A stretch of DNA of 64,000 nucleotides from Arthrobacter yangruifuii (GTDB taxonomy: Bacteria; Actinomycetota; Actinomycetes; Actinomycetales; Micrococcaceae): assembly GCF_009192775.1 (NCBI RefSeq), contig NZ_VTFX01000004.1, positions 434,001 to 498,000 on the forward strand, written 5' to 3'. Positions 1 through 8,892 of the stretch are shown piece after piece. A program made the position numbers and the translations under genes. A model generated the notes under the pieces. That model made no database searches. It was not told where the DNA came from and worked only from the letters and a program-made list of their open reading frames with translations. Numbering within the stretch: the first letter of the stretch is position 1; every line of letters starts with the position of its first letter.

Positions 1-1
1 A

Positions 2-1705
2 CTCAGTGAGGGGCTGCTGGCAGAGGCGAGCGCGGCCCTCACCGCCCTGGTCCCGGCCGAGGACGAGGAGAACGAATACGGTATCCTCTCCGCACGGGTC
101 GCCGAACTCATCGAGAAGAAGAAGGCCCTGCTCCAGAGCTACCACCGGTCCATGGCAGCAGGTGATTTCCCCTCCGCATTGGCTGCCGTGACGGAGGCCA
201 TGCGGATTGACCGGGCGGATGACAACCTGGCCGCCCTGCAGGATTCCATCCCGCCGGCCGCGCCCGCGTCCCTGGCGGCGCGGGTTGAAGGGACCAGTGT
301 GCTGCTGCGCTGGCCGCAGGTCGAGTCGCTGGAGTACACGGTGGTCCGGGAAGAGGGCAGCGTCCCCGCCACCCCGCAGGACGGCACCGTCCTGGCCACA
401 CGGATCCGTGCCGGAAGTTATTCCGACACGGCAGCCCCGGCGGGCAAAACCGTCAATTACAGCGTGTTCGCCAGCCGGGACGGGAAGGTGTTCTCCGGTC
501 CCCGAACCGATTCGATCGCTGTCCTTCCTGCGCCCACCGGCCTCACCGCCTCATCGGATCCCACCAGTGCCCTCATCACCTGGTCACGGCCTGCGCAGGC
601 TGCCGGTGTCGTGGTGACCCGCTTGGGTCCGGACGGCAGCCGGATCGAAACCGAGCTGGCGAGCGGTTCGTCCTTCCGCGCCGCAGGACTCCGGACGGGG
701 GCCAGCTACCGTTTCTCGGTCAAGGCCTATTACCTGCTGCCGGACGGACGGAAGTTCTCCGAGGACGCCTCCCTCGTCGTCATTCCCCGGGGCGAGGCCA
801 CGGCCGTGGCTGATCTGCGCCTCACCGGCCCGGACTCCGACGGGATCATCCGGGCCACCTGGAATAGCGCTGACGGCTTCGACGTCGAGCTGTGGAGGTT
901 CCCCCTCCTCAACGACCTGCCCCCGCACCGCATGACGCTGCAGGAGGCCAAGGCCCGGGGCGGGCAGCCCATCCCCCGCCTGCCCGGCGGCGGAAAATCC
1001 GGCAGCGAGACACGCATGCTGTTCAAGGCCTTCGCAGGAATCAACGCGGTAGTCCCCCTCACCGTGGACGATGCCGGTTTCCTCGTTGGCAACAGTGTCC
1101 TTTCGGGATCCGCGCCGCAGCCTACAGCCGTCCTCGCCGAAGCCTTCGGTGATGACCTTCGGGTGTCGTGGGAATGGCCGCAGGGCGACTACATCATGGA
1201 AGTCGCCTGGGAGGTTGCCGGAGTTCCGCGGACGCGCCGGGTGACCAGGGCCAGATACCGGGCGGACGGCGGCGTGAAGATCGTCAACGGTGCCGCGGCG
1301 GACAAGCTCACCATCGCCACCGTGATCACCGCCGACGGCGAACGGCTGGCGTCGAACCCCCTTCCGGTCCCGCTGCAGGCCCGCCCCCGGCTGACCGTCC
1401 GCTATGAAGTACGCATCAAGCGGGGTTTCACCGGGAACGTGGCGTGCGTGGTCTCGGCCGAATCCAGCGCCGCGGGTTCCGCAGTTGAGGCGGCCCTGGT
1501 GCTCAAACGCGGGTCCATCATGCCCACCAGCAGCGCTGAGGGTGAGCTGATTGAGAACCTCACCCTCGATTTCACCGCGGGCACCAGCTCGCGGCACGAG
1601 CTTTCCCTCGGCAAGGTCAAGTCGCCTTTCTGGCTGTCGTTGTTCACGCAGGACAACGGCGAAACCACTCTCATTGCCCCGCCGACTTCCCAATTGAAAG
1701 GCTGA
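2..1705 (+). CDS. Fibronectin type III-like repeat protein (5' end outside window)
   Basis: The frame is open from the first bases of the window, so the N-terminus lies upstream; an internal ATG at 152 is not preceded by a good ribosome binding site. The first visible 70 residues are charged and helical (EKKKALLQSYHRSM), like a coiled or TPR-like helix pair. They are followed by at least two fibronectin-III-like beta sandwiches (starts PAAPASLAARVEG and PAPTGLTASSDP, each with the W and Y/F pattern of the fold) and two further beta-rich segments. No membrane helix or signal peptide is visible in this part. It ends one base before the zinc-ribbon GTPase gene, so it is the first visible gene of the GTPase operon. 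An adaptor or ligand-binding role is inferred from fold and context only. Confidence 0.75.
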   Translation, partial: LSEGLLAEASAALTALVPAEDEENEYGILSARVAELIEKKKALLQSYHRSMAAGDFPSALAAVTEAMRIDRADDNLAALQDSIPPAAPASLAARVEGTSVLLRWPQVESLEYTVVREEGSVPATPQDGTVLATRIRAGSYSDTAAPAGKTVNYSVFASRDGKVFSGPRTDSIAVLPAPTGLTASSDPTSALITWSRPAQAAGVVVTRLGPDGSRIETELASGSSFRAAGLRTGASYRFSVKAYYLLPDGRKFSEDASLVVIPRGEATAVADLRLTGPDSDGIIRATWNSADGFDVELWRFPLLNDLPPHRMTLQEAKARGGQPIPRLPGGGKSGSETRMLFKAFAGINAVVPLTVDDAGFLVGNSVLSGSAPQPTAVLAEAFGDDLRVSWEWPQGDYIMEVAWEVAGVPRTRRVTRARYRADGGVKIVNGAAADKLTIATVITADGERLASNPLPVPLQARPRLTVRYEVRIKRGFTGNVACVVSAESSAAGSAVEAALVLKRGSIMPTSSAEGELIENLTLDFTAGTSSRHELSLGKVKSPFWLSLFTQDNGETTLIAPPTSQLKG

Positions 1706-1706
1706 C

Positions 1707-2915
1707 ATGCTCTCGCTGTTTTCTTCCGCCAAGGCAACCGCCTGCCCCTATTGCTACGCCGAACTCAACGTGGGCAAAGTGGCCTTCCGCTGCAGCGGGC
1801 GCGGAGCCCCGGGCAGGACTCCCTGCAAGCCGGTTCCCGATCGGAAACGCGAAGAGGTCTTCTCCGACGGCACCCCGGTGCTTCCGGCGATCTCCGAGCC
1901 CGGGCAGCCGGAGGGACAGCGAAAGGACCTGCTGGGGAAATCCACGGTCACCTGCGGCGACTGCGGAGGCGAGAGCGGGATCCGCATGTGCCCGTCCTGC
2001 CATAGCATTCTGCCGCGCGGAATCGACAACAATTCGCCGCTGTTCGGCCTTATCGGGGTCCGCAACTCCGGCAAGACCGTCCTGTTGTCCGTCCTTCACC
2101 GCGAACTGGTCCAGAGCGTTGCCCGCCGGTTCGACGCGGCGATCGATACGCCGGGCGGCTCCTCGGGTTTGGCCCGCGACCTGGCCATGTTTGAAAAAGA
2201 CATGGCCCGCGAAGGCGGATCCCTTCCGCCGCAGACGGCCGCCAGCGGCACCGTGAAGAAAACGCCCGCTGTCTACGAGTGGAAATACAGCCGTAAGGGC
2301 AAAACCGCGTCCACCATTTTCTCCTTCTATGACACTGCCGGTGAGGATGTTTCCCGGCAGGAAACCGCCATGATGCAGCAATACCTGGGGCAGGCATCAG
2401 GAGTCATTCTCCTGCTGGATCCCTTCGCCTTCCCGGAAAACCGCGAGCGGGCCGAGCAGCTCGGTGCTGCCGCCGGTGACGCGGACACGCCGGAATCGGC
2501 CCTGGACGGGATTACCTACGTCCTGCAGACCGCACACAACGTCAAGAGCAATAAGAAGATCAAAGTTCCCCTCGCGGTGGTCGTTTCCAAGATTGACGCC
2601 TTCTTTGACCAGATTCCGGCGTCGCATCCGCTGCGCCAGCCGTCCTCCTCCAGCAGTGCCTTCGATGATGCCGAGTCCCGGACCATTCACGACCACGTCA
2701 TGGCTCTGGTGGCGAACTGGGGCGGGGACGGCCTGCTCCGCAAACTCGAACATGAGTATGACAACTTCCGCCTGTTCGGCGTCTCCGCGCTCGGTGCGGA
2801 GCCGGATTACCGCTCCGGCTCCGTCAGCTCCCGCGGGCTGCTCCCGCACCGCGTTGCGGACCCCTTGCTGTGGCTCATGGCGGACCGCGGATTCATCCCC
2901 AAGAGCGAGGGGTAG
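1707..2915 (+). CDS. Zinc-ribbon double-GTPase-family protein (soluble)
   Basis: 402 residues. The N-terminus carries two treble-clef or ribbon-like cysteine clusters (C13-x2-C16 with C29 and C40; C83-x2-C86 with C95-x2-C98). A P-loop NTPase domain follows: Walker A GVRNSGKT at 117-124, DTAGE at 209-213 (G3-like) and SKID at 294-297, a variant of the GTPase NKxD motif. No membrane segment is seen. This matches the DO-GTPase class described by comparative genomics next to GAP1 proteins in predicted NTP-dependent conflict systems. It lies between the FnIII-like gene (1 base gap) and the GAP1-like gene (9 bases). The second GTPase of the pair is at 4958-6640. GTP rather than ATP use is inferred from the SKID motif. 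Confidence 0.8.
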   Translation: MLSLFSSAKATACPYCYAELNVGKVAFRCSGRGAPGRTPCKPVPDRKREEVFSDGTPVLPAISEPGQPEGQRKDLLGKSTVTCGDCGGESGIRMCPSCHSILPRGIDNNSPLFGLIGVRNSGKTVLLSVLHRELVQSVARRFDAAIDTPGGSSGLARDLAMFEKDMAREGGSLPPQTAASGTVKKTPAVYEWKYSRKGKTASTIFSFYDTAGEDVSRQETAMMQQYLGQASGVILLLDPFAFPENRERAEQLGAAAGDADTPESALDGITYVLQTAHNVKSNKKIKVPLAVVVSKIDAFFDQIPASHPLRQPSSSSSAFDDAESRTIHDHVMALVANWGGDGLLRKLEHEYDNFRLFGVSALGAEPDYRSGSVSSRGLLPHRVADPLLWLMADRGFIPKSEG

Positions 2916-2924
2916 GAGTCTACG

Positions 2925-4955
2925 GTGGCATTCGAGAGCAGTATCTACACCGATGTCCGCGCCGGCGAAGCAGTTGACGGGGTTGACGGGTTCAACTTCC
3001 AGGCCGTGTCCCCCGGAATGGACGCGGGCAGCCAGCAGGTGATCCGGGAACTGATGCTTCACCAGATCAGCACCCGGTGGCCGATGGACCGTGAGGAACG
3101 CGACCATCCGCCGTCGGCGGCTTTTCTGCAGCGGGACGGGCGCTTCTATTTCTCCCGGGGCATGTCGACCGGAGCCACGGAAAACGGCCGGCGCGGGAAC
3201 CAGCTGACCCAGGCCGTGGTCACCAGATCAGTGGACGACATCCGTCCATACCGCCCGGCCCAGATCCTCGGAGCCGTGAACTGGACCCTGGAAAAGGCGG
3301 CCGGCACCACCTGCGAGCAGTGGTTCGCGCCGCTGGAACTGAGCAGCGGTTTCGAAGCCGACATGCTTCTTTCCTGGCTGCGCAGTGACTCCTGGATGCA
3401 GCAGGTGCTCCCGGCGTACCTGACCATGCTCGAAGAGGCCACCGGGGAGACCCCGCAAAAGGTCATACTCATCCATGATGACCTGCAGGTTGTTCTGCGC
3501 TGGATGGCGCTCGGCACGCTCCTGCTCGACGCCTCGGCCGCGGACCGCCTGGAACTGCGCGCCTTCGTCACGGACCCGTTCCAGACGAGCGCCAAGCTCG
3601 TCGGTATGCATCCGGAACTGATGCGGGGTCCGCTTACGGACACCCACACCATCAACATCCTGGAACGGACACACTCCAATATTGAGCCGTCCGAGTCGGC
3701 CCGGAAGGTGCTTGACTGGGCGCTGCGCCTGGACACCTTCGATGCCCTCGAGGTCATCGACATCGCCCAGCGCTGGATGCCGGCCATCGGCGTCCGTTAC
3801 GGCGCCGCCGGTGCCGAAGTAGTCACAGGCACCCGTGTGGCCCGCGTCGGGCGGGAAGAATGGGACCTGGGAGTATCCATCATTGAGGGGCTGGCCAGCA
3901 ACGGGCTGCGCAGCGATCTGGAGCTCTATCTCGATGAGCTGGCCGAAGCCGTCTCCTCCTACCGGCTGCAGAGCGCCGATGACTTCGCCCGCGCGGCCCG
4001 GGCCACCCGCTTCGCCGTCACCTCCGCAATCCCCGGACTCGCCGAAGCGCTCCTCGCGCCGACGTTCGAATCGCTTGCGGCTTCGCCCGAATTCGCTTTG
4101 ACGTGGGTGCGTGAACTCAACCCCGACGGCGGATGGGTATGGCCCAGGCTGGAAGCACCGGAGTCCCTCATGGAAAACCTCACCCAGGTCATTCTCGAGG
4201 CTCCGGCGGCCGCTCTCAGCCCGCTGCTGGTACTGGTCAAACCGCTGTCCGCCCTGCTGGCGGCTGACAGGCTCGGACCTGCAGTGGACCGGGCCGCCGC
4301 GCACGTCAGGCGAAACCCGCACAGCGGCCCGGAGGTCAACGGCTGGTACGGGGCGTCCCGGGCCCGCGCCGCGCTGCGGGGGCAGCTGCTGAACGAAGTT
4401 TCGGCCGTCGATCCGGCATTGCCCAGCACCACCTTCGAAGAGCTGCGCGCCGGCACCTGGGATTTCCTGGCTCCCGGGGAGGAACAGCACACGGGCACCT
4501 CCGTGCGGTTCCTGGGCATGCTCGATGCCGCCCGGGTTGCCCGCGAAGACGTGGCCAACCGTGAAGCGCTCCTGCGCACGCGGACACGACGCCCCGACCC
4601 CGGGTCCTGGCGGCGGGTTCTCTACGCCGATACCTCCCTGCCGAGGGACGCCGATTTGTGGGTGGCCTGGATCGAGACCGTCGGCGCCAGCAGCAACATG
4701 CAGGAACACATCAAAACCGGGGTCGAGCGGATACTGCAGCTCTCACCCAGGGAAGTCAATGCCAGGGACACCAATCGCTGGCTGGCCCTCCTGGAGGCTC
4801 TGGAGGTACGCAACCATCCGGATCCGGAACTGGAAACGGCTATTCGAGACCTGACGGACTTCATTGACTCCATCCCCTCCCTTAAGGACCGCGCATCCGA
4901 CGCCGGACGCAGAGTCAAGGGCATGATCCGCCGCCGCACCCCCAAGGAAGAATAA
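2925..4955 (+). CDS. GTPase-associated protein 1 (GAP1-N2)-like protein
   Basis: 676 residues starting at GTG 2925, with TAGGAG just upstream overlapping the previous stop. The N-terminal 130 residues (ESSIYTDVRAGEAVDG, then FYFSRGMSTGATENGR and RPYRPAQILGAVNW) resemble the GAP1-N2 domain, which is known only from gene neighbourhoods containing paired GTPases. A mid region around 150-270 is alpha/beta, and the C-terminal 400 residues are largely helical with no transmembrane segment or catalytic motif I recognise. It sits between two zinc-ribbon GTPase genes with gaps of 9 and 2 bases, the arrangement expected for GAP1. The family is predicted to regulate or bind the GTPases; no activity has been shown that I know of. 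Assignment rests on pattern and context, not on a search. Confidence 0.7.
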   Translation: MAFESSIYTDVRAGEAVDGVDGFNFQAVSPGMDAGSQQVIRELMLHQISTRWPMDREERDHPPSAAFLQRDGRFYFSRGMSTGATENGRRGNQLTQAVVTRSVDDIRPYRPAQILGAVNWTLEKAAGTTCEQWFAPLELSSGFEADMLLSWLRSDSWMQQVLPAYLTMLEEATGETPQKVILIHDDLQVVLRWMALGTLLLDASAADRLELRAFVTDPFQTSAKLVGMHPELMRGPLTDTHTINILERTHSNIEPSESARKVLDWALRLDTFDALEVIDIAQRWMPAIGVRYGAAGAEVVTGTRVARVGREEWDLGVSIIEGLASNGLRSDLELYLDELAEAVSSYRLQSADDFARAARATRFAVTSAIPGLAEALLAPTFESLAASPEFALTWVRELNPDGGWVWPRLEAPESLMENLTQVILEAPAAALSPLLVLVKPLSALLAADRLGPAVDRAAAHVRRNPHSGPEVNGWYGASRARAALRGQLLNEVSAVDPALPSTTFEELRAGTWDFLAPGEEQHTGTSVRFLGMLDAARVAREDVANREALLRTRTRRPDPGSWRRVLYADTSLPRDADLWVAWIETVGASSNMQEHIKTGVERILQLSPREVNARDTNRWLALLEALEVRNHPDPELETAIRDLTDFIDSIPSLKDRASDAGRRVKGMIRRRTPKEE

Positions 4956-4957
4956 GC

Positions 4958-6640
4958 ATGCCTTACGTCATCGCCTTCGTCGTCATCCTCGGTATCGCGA
5001 TCTTCGTTGTCTGGATTGCGTTTATCTATCTGATGAGGCTTCTGGGTTTCCTGATCGCCTGCAGCGTTGTGGTTGCCGCCTTCACCTTCACGGCCGGACT
5101 TCTCTGGGGCGTGGTTCTTCCCATCCGGGTGCTCCGCGGCCGCGCCTCGGTGACCCCGCGGGTTGCGACGCCGCAGCTGATCAGGGACGGACAAATCTTC
5201 AAGGGCGCACCCAGGGGCGCGGCCAGGGAATTCGGCTGGGACGCGGCCTGGCCGCTTTATGTTCCCTATCAGCTCCGCTTTGACGCCGCAGCTGTCCGCG
5301 GCGAGGCCGCGCTGCTCGTTGAGGACGTCCGCGGGCTGGCAACCCGTTGGTGGCCCACCTCCGATAAAGTCCTGCTGCAGGCCCTTCTCAGTGTCGCCAG
5401 GTTCCTGCTTCTGGGAATTCCCGCATACGCGTACATTCTCGGGTTGTTCAGCGGGATCTTCCTCTGGATGACCATCGTGGGGGTTATCCAGGCCCTGGTC
5501 GTCAGTGCCCAGTGGATCACCACCCGGCTGCTGCGGATCCGCGAAAGCCGGCACATGAAAAAGCATGCTGCCACCGTCAAATGCACCCGGTGCTACCGGG
5601 AAACCAACATGCCCAGCTACCGGTGCCTCAACCCGCAGTGCCCGCGCATCCACCGGGACGTCAATCCCGGTCCGTTGGGTATCCGCACCAGGATCTGCGA
5701 ATGCGAGGAGAAAATCCCGCTCACCGTAGCGGCGGCATCGCGGGCGCTCACTGCCCACTGCCCGTTCTGCGATGCGGAACTGCCCCGGGGTGCCGGATCA
5801 CGGCGCGTAGTTGTTGCCCCCGTCTTCGGTTCAGTGGGGTCCGGAAAGACCCAGTTCCTTGCCACCACGGCAACGGCGCTGCACTCCATGAGCGAAGACG
5901 AAGGCACCCCTACCGGGCTCAGCGCGCTGACTCCCGCCGCAGAGCAGTTTCTTGCCAACTCGGTTGAGGAAACGTCCGCCGGCAGCGCCCCCCTGAAAAC
6001 CCAGCATCATGACCGCCCGGAGGGCTACCCGTTCCTGATCACCGGGCACGGATCCGACGTCGAGCTGCACCTCATGGATGCCGCCGGGGAGAACTTTGTC
6101 CACTCGGACAGCTCCCGCTCGCTGGGGTACCTGGACCTGAGCACCTCGCTCCTGTTCCTTCTGGATCCGCTGACGATCCCCGAAGTCCGCGAGCAGCTGA
6201 CGTTGTCCGGAGTCGGCGTCCAGGTTGCCCAGGGACAGGCGAGCGATGCCTATGCAAGCGTCGTGGACCGGCTGCGGGACAGCGGTGAGGACCTCAGGAA
6301 AAAGAAGCTGGCGGTGGTCGTCACCAAGGCCGATGTCGTGGGGCAGATTTTCGCCTCCGAACCGCTGCCGGAGGACAGTGCAGGTGTACGCGGCTGGCTC
6401 TACTCCCATGGAGGTGACAACCTCGTCCGGCGTATTGAGGCCGATTTCCAGGAAGTGGCCTACTTCGGCGTGGATTCAACCCCGGGCGTATCCGCCCGTT
6501 CCGCGTCCCACCCGCTGCGTGTCATCGACTGGGTCCTGGCCAACGGCGGTGCCGAACCGCTGTCTGCGGGTCCCGTGGATCCACCGTCGCCGGGCACCGA
6601 CGCACCGGACGAACTCAACAAGGAGGCGGCACACTCGTGA
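4958..6640 (+). CDS. Membrane-anchored zinc-ribbon double-GTPase-family protein
   Basis: 560 residues. Two hydrophobic helices at about 3-55 and two more at about 145-190 anchor it in the membrane. They are followed by zinc-binding clusters (C209-x2-C212, C223, C228, C247, C249, C268-x2-C271) and a P-loop domain: GSVGSGKT at 291-298, DAAGE at 374-378 and TKAD at 456-459, the last being the G4-type guanine motif. The soluble GTPase at 1707 has the same zinc-ribbon plus GTPase order but no membrane helices, so the two look like a functional pair. The stop overlaps the GTG of the next gene (GTGA at 6637-6640), implying translational coupling. A role at the membrane as sensor or effector platform is inferred. 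Confidence 0.8.
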   Translation: MPYVIAFVVILGIAIFVVWIAFIYLMRLLGFLIACSVVVAAFTFTAGLLWGVVLPIRVLRGRASVTPRVATPQLIRDGQIFKGAPRGAAREFGWDAAWPLYVPYQLRFDAAAVRGEAALLVEDVRGLATRWWPTSDKVLLQALLSVARFLLLGIPAYAYILGLFSGIFLWMTIVGVIQALVVSAQWITTRLLRIRESRHMKKHAATVKCTRCYRETNMPSYRCLNPQCPRIHRDVNPGPLGIRTRICECEEKIPLTVAAASRALTAHCPFCDAELPRGAGSRRVVVAPVFGSVGSGKTQFLATTATALHSMSEDEGTPTGLSALTPAAEQFLANSVEETSAGSAPLKTQHHDRPEGYPFLITGHGSDVELHLMDAAGENFVHSDSSRSLGYLDLSTSLLFLLDPLTIPEVREQLTLSGVGVQVAQGQASDAYASVVDRLRDSGEDLRKKKLAVVVTKADVVGQIFASEPLPEDSAGVRGWLYSHGGDNLVRRIEADFQEVAYFGVDSTPGVSARSASHPLRVIDWVLANGGAEPLSAGPVDPPSPGTDAPDELNKEAAHS

Positions 6641-6858
6641 CCGAACGGAAAATCATGTCAAAGAGCCAGCCGGTGCGTTACTGGGTCTTCCGGAATGTGG
6701 TCTCAACACTTCAGCTCCTGGTGGTGGCGGCACTGCTTGGGGCCGTGGCTCTGTGGCTGCTGTCCGACAACAACGGCAAGGACCTGTGGAGCGGGTACCT
6801 GGAGTTCTCCCGCGGGGTGTCCAACTGGGCGAAGGGGCTGAGGCTGCCATGGGAGTGA
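6637..6858 (+). CDS. Small single-pass membrane protein of the GTPase operon
   Basis: 73 residues beginning at the GTG that overlaps the preceding stop; an in-frame ATG at 6655 is the alternative start. A basic N-terminus is followed by one hydrophobic helix at about 24-44 (VVSTLQLLVVAALLGAVALW) and a short amphipathic tail. It overlaps the NERD gene by 10 bases. I recognise no family. Position between a membrane GTPase and a nuclease suggests an adaptor or anchor in the same complex, but this is inference. Confidence 0.7.
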   Translation: MTERKIMSKSQPVRYWVFRNVVSTLQLLVVAALLGAVALWLLSDNNGKDLWSGYLEFSRGVSNWAKGLRLPWE

Positions 6859-7730
6859 AGCTTCGGGTTTTGATGAAGCTGCTGGGGCTCAGCGGGTCGT
6901 CCGCGCCGAAAACCGCAGGCCGGCCCGTTCCTCCCCGGAATACCGGCCGGACCGGGATGCCGCGTACCGGGACGCCGCGTACCGGAACGAACCCCGGAAC
7001 GCATCAAGGGCAGTATGAGCGTCCGAAGCCGGCACCGGAGGTGGGGGCCACTCGGGCAAGACCCCTGGCGAAGGGCCGGATGACCGGTTTTGAGCCCGCA
7101 AAGCTGCGCAGTTACCAGGCACCGGTCTCCCTCCGGGCGCACGGACTGGCCGGCCTGGGGCTCTTCGACTCGGACTTTGACCGCGCCAGCATCTATAACG
7201 GGCAACGGGGCGAGGTGGGCTTCTACAAGGCACTGTGCCTGGAGGACCTCATCGACGACTGTTCCTCCTACTGGTCTGTCGCAATGCCCGGCGACGACGG
7301 TACGGCGCGGCCCGATTCCAAGTACCAGACCGACGTCGACTGCATTGTGGTGCAAGGCAAAACCATGTACCTCATTGACCTGAAGTACTACGCTTCCGGC
7401 GATGTCACCTGGCACACCCGAGACGGTCAGTGGCTTCTTTGCCGCGACAACACAACGAGGGAACAAGTCGGCAAACCCCGGCACATGTCCCGGAACATGG
7501 CCATGGCCCAGGACCGTTTCCGTCGGATCTTCCCCGGACTGCAGATCCAAAGCTACGTAGTGCTGATTCCCACCCAGGACGGGCTCGGGGATATTGCGCC
7601 CGGGACGGCCTGGCCCGGAAACGTGGAGCTGATCGATCTGCCCGCCATGCTGGCCGTTATCCGTGCCGGCGGCGCGGGCTATGCCGACGATGCCACCCAG
7701 CAAAAACTCCTGGCTCTCCTCAAGGACTGA
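6849..7730 (+). CDS. NERD (nuclease-related) domain protein, last gene of GTPase operon
   Basis: 293 residues from ATG 6849, chosen because it overlaps the end of the upstream gene by 10 bases; the same frame stays open further upstream but only inside the preceding genes. Residues 15-75 are low-complexity and rich in Pro, Arg, Gly and Thr (repeats of RTGTP type), probably a flexible linker. From about 110 a restriction-endonuclease-like fold is visible: GE at 121-122, DVD at 162-164 and D177-L-K179, the acidic and lysine positions expected of a NERD/PD-(D/E)xK active site. No extra domain is seen. Being last in the operon and immediately followed by a terminator, it is the best candidate for a nuclease effector of the system. 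Confidence 0.8.
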   Translation: MGVKLRVLMKLLGLSGSSAPKTAGRPVPPRNTGRTGMPRTGTPRTGTNPGTHQGQYERPKPAPEVGATRARPLAKGRMTGFEPAKLRSYQAPVSLRAHGLAGLGLFDSDFDRASIYNGQRGEVGFYKALCLEDLIDDCSSYWSVAMPGDDGTARPDSKYQTDVDCIVVQGKTMYLIDLKYYASGDVTWHTRDGQWLLCRDNTTREQVGKPRHMSRNMAMAQDRFRRIFPGLQIQSYVVLIPTQDGLGDIAPGTAWPGNVELIDLPAMLAVIRAGGAGYADDATQQKLLALLKD

Positions 7731-7769
7731 GCAGGCGTCCGACGGCGGCGTTCGACGTCGGACGCCTGC
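7731..7769 (+). terminator. Terminator-like hairpin ending the GTPase operon
   Basis: It begins directly after the NERD stop codon. A perfect 14-bp stem (7731-7744 pairs with 7756-7769) encloses an 11-base loop. There is no clear T-run, only cgggcttctcccc after it, so it may act as a GC-rich hairpin terminator or as a 3' stabiliser. Confidence 0.7.
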
Positions 7770-7822
7770 CGGGCTTCTCCCCTACCCACCAGCTTCATCA
7801 AGAGGAAGGCGAAACCGCCGCC

Positions 7823-8002
7823 ATGAATGATCTACTGAACGCCCTCGGCAGCGTGGTCGCGCTTATCGGCGGCTTCGCGGCTATGTGGTGGGTGACCACA
7901 CCCAAACGGTTCCCCGGCCGGCGGCACACCCGGGGCCTGATCGCCGTGGTATTTTTCGGCGTCTCCATCATGCTCTATGCCTACGCAGGCAATTTCGAAT
8001 AA
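7823..8002 (+). CDS. Small two-helix membrane protein
   Basis: 59 residues (MNDLLNALGSVVAL...). An AGAGGAAGG-like purine stretch (7801-7809) lies 13 bases before the ATG. Two hydrophobic segments (about 4-23 and 38-55) are separated by a basic loop (TPKRFPGRRHTR), giving a hairpin membrane protein. It stands alone after the terminator at 7731-7769 and before the DUF3000 gene, so it is probably not part of the GTPase operon. No family recognised. Confidence 0.6.
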   Translation: MNDLLNALGSVVALIGGFAAMWWVTTPKRFPGRRHTRGLIAVVFFGVSIMLYAYAGNFE

Positions 8003-8170
8003 GCACCGGGGTACATCGGCGCACAATCCTGATATACCGAAACAACGGTTCGGCATCCTCCACCCGTAGCCCCGGCCCTCCGGATCCGGGCCGGGCGGGC
8101 GCAGATAACGAAACGGCTACAGCGGCGAGCCTGCTCCGCCCCGGTGTTGCGCAGGCAATAGTCTGCGGAG

Positions 8171-8803
8171 GTGAGTGCAATAGGTGACCTGTCCCAGGTG
8201 CCCCCGGATTTCCTGACGGCCCTCGGTGCCCTGCGCCGGGCTGCCTGCCGGGCAGAGCTGAAGCTGGAAGAGATTCCGGCGCCGACCCGGCTGGCTCCCT
8301 ACGCCGTATCCCTCGGCGCCGAGGTACTGACCCCCGGTCCCGTCGGTCCGGGAAGCCTGCACGGCCCGGGCGCCCCGCTGGTCCCCGACCAGCTTGAGCT
8401 GGCCACCGGCCGCTTCATTCTCCTGCATGATCCGGCGGGTTCACCCGTTTGGAACGGCACCTTCCGCATTGTCACCTATATCCGCGCGGAGCTCGAACCG
8501 GACATGGGCAACGACCAGCTCCTCGGCTCGGTCGCCTGGACCTGGCTAGTGGAGGCACTGGAGCAGCATGGTGCCCGCTATTCCATGGCCGGCGGAACCG
8601 CCACGCGCGTACTGTCGGAAAGCTACGGCACGCTCGAGCCCAGGGATGACTCAATCGACATTGAGCTCCGGGCTTCCTGGACCCCGGCCGACGCCGACGT
8701 CCAGTCCCATCTGGAAGCATGGGCGGACATGGTGTGTACCTTCGCCGGACTGCCGCCGCTGCCGGACGGCGTCACTCCCCTTCCCGGACGGCGCCGCAGC
8801 TAG
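8171..8803 (+). CDS. DUF3000 family protein
   Basis: 210 residues. The start is the GTG at 8171, the first possible start after an in-frame TAG at 8159; the GGAG purine run touches the GTG, so the true start could be the later GTG at 8198. The sequence (LSQVPPDFLTALGALRRA, SWTWLVEAL-type segment, ATRVLSESYGTLEPRDDSIDIELRASWTP) matches the actinobacterial DUF3000 family as I recall it, whose gene is commonly found just upstream of the HRDC/ribonuclease D gene, as here. Function unknown; no catalytic motif or membrane segment. Confidence 0.85.
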   Translation: MSAIGDLSQVPPDFLTALGALRRAACRAELKLEEIPAPTRLAPYAVSLGAEVLTPGPVGPGSLHGPGAPLVPDQLELATGRFILLHDPAGSPVWNGTFRIVTYIRAELEPDMGNDQLLGSVAWTWLVEALEQHGARYSMAGGTATRVLSESYGTLEPRDDSIDIELRASWTPADADVQSHLEAWADMVCTFAGLPPLPDGVTPLPGRRRS

Positions 8804-8877
8804 TCCCCTGCCCGACGGACCGCCTCGACCGGCAGCTGCACCGTGTCCGCACTGTCGGAGGCAACTGTCTTCCCCGG

Positions 8878-8883
8878 TAGAAT
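8878..8883 (+). promoter_or_regulatory. Probable -10 element of a near-leaderless ribonuclease D transcript
   Basis: TAGAAT (TANNNT type) ends 9 bases before the ATG at 8893. Transcription would start about 6-8 bases downstream, leaving a leader of only 2-3 bases; no convincing Shine-Dalgarno lies between. The -35 region is weak. Confidence 0.4.
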
Positions 8884-8892
8884 GGAACCCTT

